Of a stretch of 64,000 nt of DNA, positions 26,826 through 35,819 are shown piece after piece (position 1 is the stretch's first letter; each line of letters starts with the position of its first letter). Source of the DNA: Clostridia bacterium (GTDB lineage Bacteria > Bacillota > Clostridia > TANB77 > UBA1234); contig JAFTQC010000022.1 of assembly GCA_017462965.1 (NCBI GenBank), forward strand, positions 32,242 to 96,241, read 5' to 3'. A program made the position numbers and the translations under genes. The notes under the pieces were generated by a model. The model was not told the DNA's origin. It was given only the letters and a program-made list of their open reading frames with translations, and searched no databases.

Positions 26826-28868
26826 TTATTCCTCCTTATGCAAAGGTATAGTAATTGTAAATGTAGTTCCAACATTTAATTCAGAAGAAAACTCTATATT
26901 ACCACCAAACTTACCTTTAATAGTAGAGTAAGACATGTAAAGACCAAGTCCAGTTCCATTTTTTCCTTTAGTAGTAATCATTTCTTTAAATAATTTGTTT
27001 TTTATTTCATCGCTCATTCCTGAACCGTTATCTTTAACACTTATATAAACATTTGAATTATCAGCTGAAATATTTAAATAAACTTTTTCATTCATCTTTC
27101 CATTATATGCTTGAATCGAGTTAGAGATTAAATTTATTATAACTTGAATTAAGTTATTAATATCTCCGTGAAGCAATAAGGTAGGATCACAAGAGATGTT
27201 AGTTTCAAGCGTTAGCAAAGCTTTCTTGATTTCATGTTTAACTAAAATATCTACTTTTTTAGCTAAGTCATAAACTGAAAATTCAGCGTATTCAGATGTA
27301 GCAAGTTGAGACGCTTGTCCTTTAACTGCAGTAATAATATCTGACATATAAGCGGTGTGCGTTTTAATTTTTGTAATCCATTCAAGCATGTCTTTTGCGA
27401 TACCACGATGATCTTCTGAATTAACTTGTGGATTATCTATTGAAGCGATATATTCTCCAACAAGCTCTGTTAATCCCTCAGCAGCACCAGAGATTGACAT
27501 TATAGGTGTTTTTAAGTTGTGAGCAATACCGCCAATCATTTGTCCAAGAGAGGCAAGACGTTCTTGCTCAAGTAAAGTTTGTTGGTTGTTTTCAATTTGG
27601 TTAATATGTTGCGATGTTAAATCTTGCAAATTATTGAAAGCAACTACCAGGTCACCGATTTCATCATTTGATGTAACTGGAAGTTTTTCATTTAAAGAGT
27701 CTTTTTTTCTTGTCGCAATATCTTGCATGTTTTCTGAAATCTTCGAAATCTCACTTGTTATTGAGCGAGAAAAGAAGAAAATAGAAAAACCACAATATAT
27801 AAGAATAATTACCATATTAGATAAAGTTGCACCTAATAAATGGCTTGATAAGTCATATTTAACGATAACTTTAATTTCTTGATTATTAATTGTTAAAGGA
27901 ATTACAACACCTTGAATTTCAGTGCCATAATAATCGTAAACAATATTTTCGTTTTCTGAAGATAGTTCTAATGCATATTTTATAAAGAAATCAGAAACTT
28001 CTGAGTTATTGAAGTTTATGAATTCATTGTTGTTGTCTATCAAGAAAACGGCATCTTTAGTTGAAACTAAATCCATGTTGTTTACCACTTCTTTTAATTC
28101 GTTGATGTTTCTAGGTTTTGTATTTTCAATGATTGAATTTACTTCTAAAGTATAATGTTCTTTCAATATGTCAGATTTTTCTTGCATATTACTAGAGTAA
28201 AGTAGTAAAAATGTGTAAATAACTGAAACTAGCAATAAAGATGAAATCTGCATCACAGATGTTGCAGTAAGTGAAAAATTTGATTGGTTAAGTTTTGTTG
28301 TGTTTCCTAAATATGAAAGTGCTGTTTTGAACACGTTCTTAAAAAATATGTACACAACGGATGCTGACAAGACGGAAATTGTTGTTATAACCATAATAAC
28401 TTTTACATCTGCAAATGATGTGAATCCAAGTAAAATAAATGCAAGTGACAAGGCAATTGTCGGTGCTAATGCAATAAACAAGAATAATGATTGTGGCAAT
28501 GTCATGCATTTTAAAATAATTTTATTAAGTTTCTTTTTGGATTCAGGTGTATTGCTAGAATTTATTTCATTTTTTATTTTGTCCAAATTTTTAAAGTCTC
28601 TGGTTTGTACGATAATAAATACAAGTCCCAGTAAACTAAGTATGATAAATATAATGAAATATTGCATAAAATACGTAAGTCCGCCAGAAACTTCAGAGTC
28701 AAACTTGCTGTTAATGGTGCCCGGACCATAGTTTAAGAAAATTGGTAAAAAGTAATACGTAAGTAATACGCCAAGTAGAATTGTGAGTTCAAAAATGGCG
28801 CATACTGAAAAACGTAAATGCTTACTTATCCAATTTGAAACTTTCTTCGTTTTGTGAATTTTCTTCAT
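26826..28868 (-). CDS. membrane histidine kinase co-encoded with NRPS
   Basis: The N terminus has about six membrane helices (residues 18-225). An outside segment (about 235-345: TKDAVFLIDNNNEFINF...) resembles a PAS/Cache sensor. Then come one helix, a HAMP region (SRSITSEISKISENMQDI) and the kinase core. The phospho-His is in GGIAHNLKTPIMSI (about 450), with an N box NLISNSIQAY and G boxes VKDNGSGMS and GTGLGLYMSY. The start ATG lies within the NRPS gene (47-base overlap) with GGAGGA eight bases before it. Signal unknown; by context perhaps the NRPS product. Confidence 0.93.
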   Translation of the reverse strand: MKKIHKTKKVSNWISKHLRFSVCAIFELTILLGVLLTYYFLPIFLNYGPGTINSKFDSEVSGGLTYFMQYFIIFIILSLLGLVFIIVQTRDFKNLDKIKNEINSSNTPESKKKLNKIILKCMTLPQSLFLFIALAPTIALSLAFILLGFTSFADVKVIMVITTISVLSASVVYIFFKNVFKTALSYLGNTTKLNQSNFSLTATSVMQISSLLLVSVIYTFLLLYSSNMQEKSDILKEHYTLEVNSIIENTKPRNINELKEVVNNMDLVSTKDAVFLIDNNNEFINFNNSEVSDFFIKYALELSSENENIVYDYYGTEIQGVVIPLTINNQEIKVIVKYDLSSHLLGATLSNMVIILIYCGFSIFFFSRSITSEISKISENMQDIATRKKDSLNEKLPVTSNDEIGDLVVAFNNLQDLTSQHINQIENNQQTLLEQERLASLGQMIGGIAHNLKTPIMSISGAAEGLTELVGEYIASIDNPQVNSEDHRGIAKDMLEWITKIKTHTAYMSDIITAVKGQASQLATSEYAEFSVYDLAKKVDILVKHEIKKALLTLETNISCDPTLLLHGDINNLIQVIINLISNSIQAYNGKMNEKVYLNISADNSNVYISVKDNGSGMSDEIKNKLFKEMITTKGKNGTGLGLYMSYSTIKGKFGGNIEFSSELNVGTTFTITIPLHKEE

Positions 28869-31800
28869 TTGTTTTGTCCTCCAAAATATTTTTAATAAAT
28901 AAATTTAGATATTCTTTTGAAATCATAGGCCACTTGAAGCCGTTGTGTTTCAAGTATTCTTGTGTTAATGAATCGTTTATTGTTATGCTTGTATCATAAT
29001 TTAAATTTGTAGAATTATTTAAGTCAGTAATAAAGTTTTGCAAATAGTTTGAGTTATCATCTTTTTGAATAAATTTTGTGAATTCTTTGGCTGAAATAAA
29101 ATCAATTTTTAAATTATAATCGTTCAAAATTGGAAGCAAATCTTTTATCGTAACAATGTTTGAGTTTAACAAATGAAATACTTTATTTTTGTAATTTATA
29201 AGTTTTACAATTGCTTCTGCACATGAATCGATAGGAGTAAATTCAAGAAATTGATTTGATAAATTTTTTGGTAATTTTCCAAGTTTCACAAAACCGTAAA
29301 TTCTTTTGAAGTAGGCATTATCAAATTTGTTTATTTGGAATTTGCCGTCAGAAATACGTTGCATTAAATTTCCAACTCTAAAAATATTTACATTTAGCCC
29401 ATCATGCATAGCTTTAAACATTTCATTTTCTGCTTCAAATTTTGTTCTAACATAAACGTTATCTTTGTAGTTTTGACCTATGTAAAAATCGTTTTCTGTA
29501 TAATCATAAATTATATCATTTTTTACTAAGAAATTTCCAGATACAGATGTTGTTGAAATATGATTTATTGATGCGTTAGCTTCTTTTGCAAATTTTATAA
29601 CACCGATTGCAGACATTACGTTTGAATTATAGAAAAGATTGTAATCTCCAAAGTGTTTAACAAGTGAAGCAGCATTTATAATTGTATCTATTTTTGAAAT
29701 TAATTGTTTATATAAATCAACTTTAATTCCAAGTTTTTCTCTTACTAAATCTCCTTCGATTGGAATTATTCTACTTCCAATTAAAAGATCGTATTTTTCT
29801 CCAAAATAGAAATGTAAGATTTCTTTAAGTCTTTCTTCATTTGATTTTGTAGGTTTACTTCTAATTAAGCAGTACACAGTAACATCTTCGAATTGATTTA
29901 GAAGTTCTGATAATATATGAGAACCTAAAAAACCTGTAGCGCCTGTAAGTAAAATGTTTTTAGGTGCTGCTATTTTTTTGTTTAAATCATCTGTTCCATA
30001 TTTAATAGGTGATGAAATTTCGATTTCGTAATTTACTTCTTTTTTCTCATTAGAAGAAATAAAATCAGAAATAGCGCGGATAGTTGGGTTTTCAAATAAA
30101 GCTTGTGACTTTATATTTATATTGTTTTTATAAAGTATTGATTGTATTGAAATTATTGCAAGAGAATCTCCGCCAATTTCAAAAATATTATCATCTATAC
30201 TTATATTTTCTTGTTTTAAAACTGTTTTCCACGCCTCTAGAATAGTGGAATCAAGCTTGTTTCTTGGAGCAACAATTACAGTATTTCGTTCCATGAATTC
30301 CATTTTTTCTAGAGCTTTTCTATCGACTTTTCCATTTGGCGTCGAAGGAAATTTTGAAATTAAATTAATTTCTTTTGGCAACATGTAATGCGGTAAGAAT
30401 TTCTTTAAATTTTGTTTCAAATCAGCAATATCAATTTCATTTTTAGTTTCTATGTATGCAACCAAAGTAGATTTTAATTCAGAACGTTTTAGTAAAACAA
30501 CAACGTTTGGATTTTTTAAATATGCTGAAATCGATGATTCAATTTCTCCAAGATTAATTCTATATCCGTTGTGTTTAACTTGATAGTCAGTGCGTTCGTG
30601 GAATGTCATAAGTCCGTTTTCGTTTATAGAAACGACGTCTCCGGTTTTATACATTAAACAATTTTCTTCGAAAGGATTTTTTATAAATCTGCTTTCAGTC
30701 AAATCTTCTCTACTAATGTATCCTTTTGCAAGTCCAGGGCCGCTTACATATAGTTCGCCTTTTATGTTGTAAGGTTGTAATTTTAAGTTTTCGTTTAAAA
30801 CGTAGCATTTACAGTTGTTTATTGGTCTACCGATATAAACTTGTTCGTCATTTTTGTTAAATTTGTAATAACTTGTACATACACTGTTTTCGGTTGGACC
30901 ATATTCGTTTACTAGTTCAACTTCGGGAAGTAATTCAAAATGTTTTTTCACAAGTTCAATTGAGAAACCTTCTCCAGCCACAGTAATGATTTTGAAATTC
31001 TTTAATTCTTCTGGTATTTCATTTAATAAAACATTATAAAAACTTGGAACTACAAGCATGTGGTTTGTTTTATGTTTTTTTATCAAAGACTCAATTAGTG
31101 GTAAATCGAAGTTTGAATTACTTTGTTTTATTAATACTAGTTTTGAACCAGAAATTAGGGGAGTGAAGATATCTTCAACTGAGCTGTCGAATGCAAATGA
31201 AGGAATTTGTAGTACACACATATTTTGATCAAATTTATATGTTTCTTTTCTCCAAAGCAAAGTGTTAACGATTGAAGAATGTCTAATCATTACGCCTTTT
31301 GGCTTTCCGGTTGATCCGGATGTATAAATAACATAAGCGATATCGTCAGGTTCATTTATATTATCGAAAATAATGCTATTTTTTAGTTTTGAATTATCGA
31401 CAATGATTGTTTTGCAAGTATCATTGGTATATTCAAGTTCTTCCGCTTTTAAAAGCAGCTTGCAATCACTATCATTAAGCATAAAATCGATTCTGTCTGC
31501 AGGATAATCAGGATTGATTGGTACATAAGCTGCGCCTGCCTTTAAAACTGCAAGGATTGATATAATCATTTCTAGAGAACGATTGAAAAGTACGCCAACG
31601 TATGTATTTCTTGTGATACCGCTTTTTATAAGTTCCTCTGCAAGATAGTTACTTTTTTCGTCTAAATCTTTATATGTTAGCATCTCATTATCAAAAATCA
31701 ACGCAATGTTATTTGGCTTTTTATTTGCAACGTCAGATATTAAAGTTGCAATTGTAGCTTTTTTATCATACGAAGTAGTGGTATTGTTGAAGTCTTTTAA

Positions 31801-33108
31801 TAAAATGTTTTTTTCTTCGTTTGTTACTATGTCTATGTCTTTTAATTGCAAACTTGGATTTTGCATCATTTGATTTGCAATATTCATAATTCTTTCGTGT
31901 ATTTCTAAAATTATTTTTTCTGTAAAGACAGTTGTAAGATAATCGTAATCGATATCTAAAGTGTTGTTACTATCAATATCTGAAATATTTATTACAATTG
32001 ATTCAACTTGATGATCTGTATAAATCCATTTTGATTCTGAATCAAAGCTTAGTGATTTAAGGTCTGCACGTGCATTTTGGTATGAAAATAGAATATCGTA
32101 TAAATTGTTGGTACGACCGAATTTTGCAGTATAGTATTTTTGCAATTCTGCATAAGGATATTTTTGATGGCGAAGTGCGCCAAGTTGTGCAATCGAAATT
32201 TCCTTTATATATTCAGAAACAGTTTGTTCATTATTAATATTTTGTTTGAATGGCAACGTTGAAATGAACATTCCCATTGAATTTTTTTCTGCAGCATTTG
32301 TTCGGTTCAAAAATGGTGTACCAATAATAATTTCATTTGAATTTGTTATGCGTGAAAAATATATTGATACAGCCGCAAAGAAAAATGAAAATGGAGATAT
32401 TCTGTTTTCTTTACAATATGCAACTAAATTTTGTGGGATTTGTAATGATTTACGTGCGGACGACGTGTTAAAAATATTGGCGCCAGTTTTAAAACTTAGT
32501 ATTTCAGAATTCGTACTAAATTTTTCTTGCCAATATAATTTATCTTTTTTGAATTTTTCAGAAATCAAGTAATTTTCTTCAGAATTTATAAAATCTTTAT
32601 AAGATGAGTTTCTAAGTTTTGTAATTGTTCCTTCTTGAATAAGTTGGTCATAGGCTTTTAGTGTTTCCTCTAAAATAAGCGACAAAGACCAAGCATCACC
32701 AATTAAGTGATGCAAAACACATGCGAAACCACTATGTCCAGACATATTTTCGAACATCAAAAATTTAATAGGAGTATTACCGTAAATGTCAAACGTGACA
32801 GATTTTAGGTAATCTTCTAATTCTTCAATATCATCAACTACCATTTTTTCTACGTCAAATGGCGTATAGTTTTCGAAGTATTGACAAGTTTTATCACCAG
32901 TTTTTATGAAACGAACACGATGAGCATCGTGATTTTTAACAGTATAATTTATAGCTTGTTCAAGCACAGTAAAATCAATGTCTGACTTAATGTACGCCCA
33001 CGCCGGTATTATAAATAGATGTGGGTTCCCAAAAAACTGCTCAGACATCAATATTGATTTTTGTGGATTTGTTAAATCAAAAAAGAATTTTTCTTGCGCT
33101 TGCTTCAT
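28822..33108 (-). CDS. single-module NRPS with reductase domain (C-A-T-R)
   Basis: In the 1428 aa I see a condensation domain with HHLIGDAWS (about 134; the usual DG is DA). The adenylation domain has YTSGSTGKPKGV (about 598), NEYGPTE, YKTGD and PNGKVDRKAL. A carrier domain has FEIGGDSLAI (phosphopantetheine Ser about 980). A Lys2-type thioester reductase has LLTGATGFLG (about 1058) and YVRTK (about 1219). Such enzymes load one amino acid, join it to an acyl or amino donor, and release it as an aldehyde or alcohol with NAD(P)H. No 4'-phosphopantetheinyl transferase, exporter or tailoring enzyme is adjacent. The product is unknown. Confidence 0.93.
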   Translation of the reverse strand: MKQAQEKFFFDLTNPQKSILMSEQFFGNPHLFIIPAWAYIKSDIDFTVLEQAINYTVKNHDAHRVRFIKTGDKTCQYFENYTPFDVEKMVVDDIEELEDYLKSVTFDIYGNTPIKFLMFENMSGHSGFACVLHHLIGDAWSLSLILEETLKAYDQLIQEGTITKLRNSSYKDFINSEENYLISEKFKKDKLYWQEKFSTNSEILSFKTGANIFNTSSARKSLQIPQNLVAYCKENRISPFSFFFAAVSIYFSRITNSNEIIIGTPFLNRTNAAEKNSMGMFISTLPFKQNINNEQTVSEYIKEISIAQLGALRHQKYPYAELQKYYTAKFGRTNNLYDILFSYQNARADLKSLSFDSESKWIYTDHQVESIVINISDIDSNNTLDIDYDYLTTVFTEKIILEIHERIMNIANQMMQNPSLQLKDIDIVTNEEKNILLKDFNNTTTSYDKKATIATLISDVANKKPNNIALIFDNEMLTYKDLDEKSNYLAEELIKSGITRNTYVGVLFNRSLEMIISILAVLKAGAAYVPINPDYPADRIDFMLNDSDCKLLLKAEELEYTNDTCKTIIVDNSKLKNSIIFDNINEPDDIAYVIYTSGSTGKPKGVMIRHSSIVNTLLWRKETYKFDQNMCVLQIPSFAFDSSVEDIFTPLISGSKLVLIKQSNSNFDLPLIESLIKKHKTNHMLVVPSFYNVLLNEIPEELKNFKIITVAGEGFSIELVKKHFELLPEVELVNEYGPTENSVCTSYYKFNKNDEQVYIGRPINNCKCYVLNENLKLQPYNIKGELYVSGPGLAKGYISREDLTESRFIKNPFEENCLMYKTGDVVSINENGLMTFHERTDYQVKHNGYRINLGEIESSISAYLKNPNVVVLLKRSELKSTLVAYIETKNEIDIADLKQNLKKFLPHYMLPKEINLISKFPSTPNGKVDRKALEKMEFMERNTVIVAPRNKLDSTILEAWKTVLKQENISIDDNIFEIGGDSLAIISIQSILYKNNINIKSQALFENPTIRAISDFISSNEKKEVNYEIEISSPIKYGTDDLNKKIAAPKNILLTGATGFLGSHILSELLNQFEDVTVYCLIRSKPTKSNEERLKEILHFYFGEKYDLLIGSRIIPIEGDLVREKLGIKVDLYKQLISKIDTIINAASLVKHFGDYNLFYNSNVMSAIGVIKFAKEANASINHISTTSVSGNFLVKNDIIYDYTENDFYIGQNYKDNVYVRTKFEAENEMFKAMHDGLNVNIFRVGNLMQRISDGKFQINKFDNAYFKRIYGFVKLGKLPKNLSNQFLEFTPIDSCAEAIVKLINYKNKVFHLLNSNIVTIKDLLPILNDYNLKIDFISAKEFTKFIQKDDNSNYLQNFITDLNNSTNLNYDTSITINDSLTQEYLKHNGFKWPMISKEYLNLFIKNILEDKTNEENSQNEESFKLDK

Positions 33109-33211
33109 AATATTTCCTTCCTTACTAAAAAACTTGCTTTTGCTTAAAATATCGGGCTTTTACATACTTAAAATAATATATCAAAAATTGTCAAAAAACA
33201 AGGAGAAAATT

Positions 33212-33270
33212 AGCAAGAGGGACGCCCCTTTTTGGTAAAATTTTTACCAAAAAGGGGCGTCCCTCTTGCT
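33212..33270. repeat. GGGACGCCCC palindrome, perfect 29-bp arms
   Basis: The arms 33212-33240 and 33242-33270 are perfect complements with a single base between. The core is AGCAAGAGGGACGCCCCTTT. It lies between the divergent NRPS and HtrA genes, so it sits in a promoter region rather than at gene ends. Confidence 0.85.
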
Positions 33271-33331
33271 GCTCTTGCTGTTGGTATAAAAAAACTTTTT
33301 TTGGAAATAATTAGAGCAAGAGGTGGGAGAA

Positions 33332-34468
33332 ATGTACATTTATTCATATAATGATAATAAAAAAGAAAAAAAATCTAATGTTTTTCTTGTGGTGGTTTTG
33401 TCGGTTTTAGCTACTGTGGTGATTATACAAAATATAATTATTTTGATGGCTAATGAAAGAGATGGATATGCAGTGCAAAGGTTGAGCGCTTCGCAAGGAT
33501 ATAGGTCTGATTATCAAGGTCCTAATGCAATTTATCAAGGTAGTGATTTGTCGTATGTTATTGAAGATGTGAAAAAAGCGGTTGTTGGTATTAGTTTTTT
33601 GAAGCCGGATATGGAAGATGTGTTGCAACTTGGTACTGCAGAAAAATGGGGGCTTGGTAGCGGTATTATTGTAAGTAAAAATGGTTATATTTTAACTAAT
33701 CAGCATATTGCGCAAAATGTTGGTACTAAGGTTTCTGTTACTTTGCATGATGGAAGAAGTTCTGATGGAAGAATTGTTTGGAATGAAAAGAATATTGATT
33801 TAGCAATTATAAAAATTGAAGAAAAGAATTTACCTGTTGCAGACTTAGGAAATTCATCTGGAATTTTTGTCGGAGATGATGTGATTGCTATTGGAAATCC
33901 ATTGGGGATTGAATTTCAAGGAACAACAACAAAAGGGATAATTAGTGGTTTGAATAGGACTTTTATGTTTGAAGAAAATGGTGAAAAGTTTTTTATGGAA
34001 TCACTTATTCAAACTGATGCTAGCATAAATCCTGGAAATAGTGGAGGACCGCTTATTGATACCAATGGTAATGTTATCGGAATAAACACAGTAAAACTAG
34101 TTGAGGCTGAAGGAATTGGACTTGCTGTTCCTATAAATGTTGTAAAACCCGTAATTGAAAGTTTCGAGAAAAATGAAAAATTCGAAGAAGCTGTTTTAGG
34201 AATTTATGCATATGATAGTTCTGTAAGACCGTATATGGGTTCAAACCTCTTACTAGAAAGTGGAATTTATGTTTCTCAAATTGATAAGTATGGGCCGAGT
34301 GGCAAGACAGAACTAAAAGTGGGGGATATAATTATTTCAATAGATGGTATCGAGATTGATGAAATGATAGAACTTCGAGAATATATTTATTCGAAAAAGC
34401 CGGGAGATGAGGTAAAATTAGAGACACAAAGTGGTGTAGAAATAACGGTAGCATTAGGGAAAAAGTAA
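33332..34468 (+). CDS. membrane-anchored HtrA/DegP-type serine protease
   Basis: An N-terminal membrane helix (residues about 17-38) precedes a trypsin-like domain. The triad is His in TNQHIAQNVG, Asp in NIDLAIIKI and Ser in NPGNSGGPLI. One PDZ domain follows (ELKVGDIIISIDGIEIDEM). HtrA proteases clear damaged proteins outside the membrane. I use the ATG at 33332, with AGAGGTGGGAG before it, over the GTG at 33323. At 378 aa the length is typical. Confidence 0.93.
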   Translation: MYIYSYNDNKKEKKSNVFLVVVLSVLATVVIIQNIIILMANERDGYAVQRLSASQGYRSDYQGPNAIYQGSDLSYVIEDVKKAVVGISFLKPDMEDVLQLGTAEKWGLGSGIIVSKNGYILTNQHIAQNVGTKVSVTLHDGRSSDGRIVWNEKNIDLAIIKIEEKNLPVADLGNSSGIFVGDDVIAIGNPLGIEFQGTTTKGIISGLNRTFMFEENGEKFFMESLIQTDASINPGNSGGPLIDTNGNVIGINTVKLVEAEGIGLAVPINVVKPVIESFEKNEKFEEAVLGIYAYDSSVRPYMGSNLLLESGIYVSQIDKYGPSGKTELKVGDIIISIDGIEIDEMIELREYIYSKKPGDEVKLETQSGVEITVALGKK

Positions 34469-34471
34469 AAA

Positions 34472-34512
34472 ATTTCTGGACAAAAGCATTGTTCCTCTGT
34501 CCAGAAATTTTT
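34472..34512. terminator. bidirectional terminator after htrA
   Basis: AAAAATTTCTGGACA pairs with TGTCCAGAAATTTTT around AAAGCATTGTTCCTC. It is shared with the converging 67-aa gene. Confidence 0.8.
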
Positions 34513-34519
34513 ATTTACA

Positions 34520-34723
34520 TTATGTGAGTTGAACATAAATCCTGCGGTCTGAATATGCCGTAGCAATAACTACAATCTCGCCGTGTCTTGCAACATAAAC
34601 ATCCCAAGGATAGTTGGAATAATCGTTGTTTGGAACTTTTGCAATATCCTCCTCTTTAATCAAAATAGTGCCTTGAAACGGTTCATGCATTGCTGCAAGT
34701 ACTTTGTCAATACTTACTGACAT
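34520..34723 (-). CDS. 67-aa hypothetical protein
   Basis: This is a small soluble protein with an excellent site (TAGGAGGGATTACCGAA) before the ATG. It reads as an N-terminal helix (SVSIDKVLAAMHEPF) followed by strands (GTILIKEEDI, WDVYVARHGEIVVIATAYS). TTGATA and TATATT boxes with a 17-base spacer lie upstream on the minus strand. Its codon use is GC-richer than the flanking genes. No family is recognised. Confidence 0.6.
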   Translation of the reverse strand: MSVSIDKVLAAMHEPFQGTILIKEEDIAKVPNNDYSNYPWDVYVARHGEIVVIATAYSDRRIYVQLT

Positions 34724-34881
34724 TTCGGTAATCCCTCCTAAAAAGATAGTGCTTGTTGTATGATCGTGATGTTTAAGGAAATATAAATATAATCATACAT
34801 AATCATAATATCAATTTATGAATAACATGTAAATAAAAAATTTTTCGGTCTTAAGTGACATTTCCAAAGTGCAAAAAAGTA

Positions 34882-34910
34882 TTGAATATGTATTAAAACA
34901 GTGATAAAAT
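34882..34910 (+). promoter_or_regulatory. promoter of the rex-hydrogenase operon
   Basis: TTGAAT (34882-34887) and TAAAAT (34905-34910) are separated by 17 bases, about 40 bases before the rex start. No clear Rex operator was seen. Confidence 0.5.
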
Positions 34911-34945
34911 GTAATCGATAAAAAAATATCGAAGTAAAGAAGGTG

Positions 34946-35564
34946 ATGTTGAAAGTGTGTGTGTCGTTAGCAACTTTGGAGAGAATGCCACAATATTTAC
35001 GAATTTTGAAACGAATGAAAAAAGAAGGTATTACAAATGTTTCTTCTACTGCAATTGCGAATGAGCTTAGTTTAAATTCGATTCAGGTGAGAAAAGATTT
35101 AGCTTTAGTTAGTAAAAGTGATGGAAAACCAGGAATTGGTTTTGAACTGGATGAGATTATTAATGATATTGAAGAGTTTTTAGGGCTTAATAATTCTAAA
35201 GATGTTATTATTGTTGGTGCTGGAAGACTTGGACAAGCGTTGCTTAATTATAATGACTTTGAAAATGAAGTAAATATTGTTATGGCATTTGACAACGATG
35301 AAGAAAAATGTAATGGTACTAATATTTTTCATGTGAAGAAAATGAAAAACTTAGTTAAAAGAATGAATATTCACATTGGAATTTTGACTGTGCCGAAGGA
35401 GGTGGCGCAAGAAGTTTGCGACATGATGATTGATTCACGGAATAAGAGCAATATGGAATTTTGCTCCTACGAATTTGAAAGTGCCTAAAGATGTTATTGT
35501 AAAAAACGAAGATTTATCAGCATCATTATTAATATTAACAAAGAAATTAAGTGAAGGAGAATAA
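34946..35564 (+). CDS. rex: redox-sensing repressor Rex, needs a one-base (+1) shift at a CGG codon
   Basis: The N-terminal winged helix (NELSLNSIQVRKDLALVS) and NAD-binding domain (DVIIVGAGRLGQAL) identify Rex, which represses fermentation genes when NADH is low. The zero frame reads GAT TCA CGG AAT and ends early at 35488. Dropping the C of CGG (35438-35440) gives D-S-G-I-R-A-I-W-N-F-A-P-T-N-L-K-V-P, the conserved Rex C terminus, and a stop at 35564. That stop is one base before the ATG of the next gene, which supports this reading. The exact start (ATG 34946, GTG 34955 or GTG 34961) is uncertain. Confidence 0.85.
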
Positions 35565-35565
35565 A

Positions 35566-35808
35566 ATGGTTATAAATGTATGTGTTGGCAGTTCGTGTCA
35601 TTTAAAAGGATCTTATGATGTTATTCAAACATTAAAGAAAATTATAGAAGATAAAAATTTAGGAGATAAAGTTGAGCTTAAAGCAAGTTTTTGTTTAGGT
35701 AATTGTTCAAATGGTGTTTCGATGAAAGTGGATAATGAACCGCTTGATAATGTTACACCAGAAAATATTGAACAAATTTTTAATGAACAATTAATGCCTA
35801 GAATATAA
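35566..35808 (+). CDS. 2Fe-2S thioredoxin-fold ferredoxin (NuoE/HydC-like)
   Basis: This 80-aa protein has the four cysteines of the thioredoxin-like 2Fe-2S fold: CVGSSCHLKG and FCLGNCSNG. It lacks the longer N-terminal part of NuoE. GAAGGAG precedes the ATG inside the last codons of rex. It probably carries electrons for the adjoining hydrogenases. Confidence 0.88.
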   Translation: MVINVCVGSSCHLKGSYDVIQTLKKIIEDKNLGDKVELKASFCLGNCSNGVSMKVDNEPLDNVTPENIEQIFNEQLMPRI

Positions 35809-35819
35809 GGAGTTTAAAT

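Noticed and set aside
30590..30772. short plus-strand ORFs inside the NRPS gene
   Set aside because: They are shadows of the 1428-aa NRPS frame, without ribosome sites.
34946..35488. Rex as an intact shorter protein
   Set aside because: The tail after CGG is not Rex-like, while the next frame gives the conserved C-terminus and a stop adjacent to the next gene.
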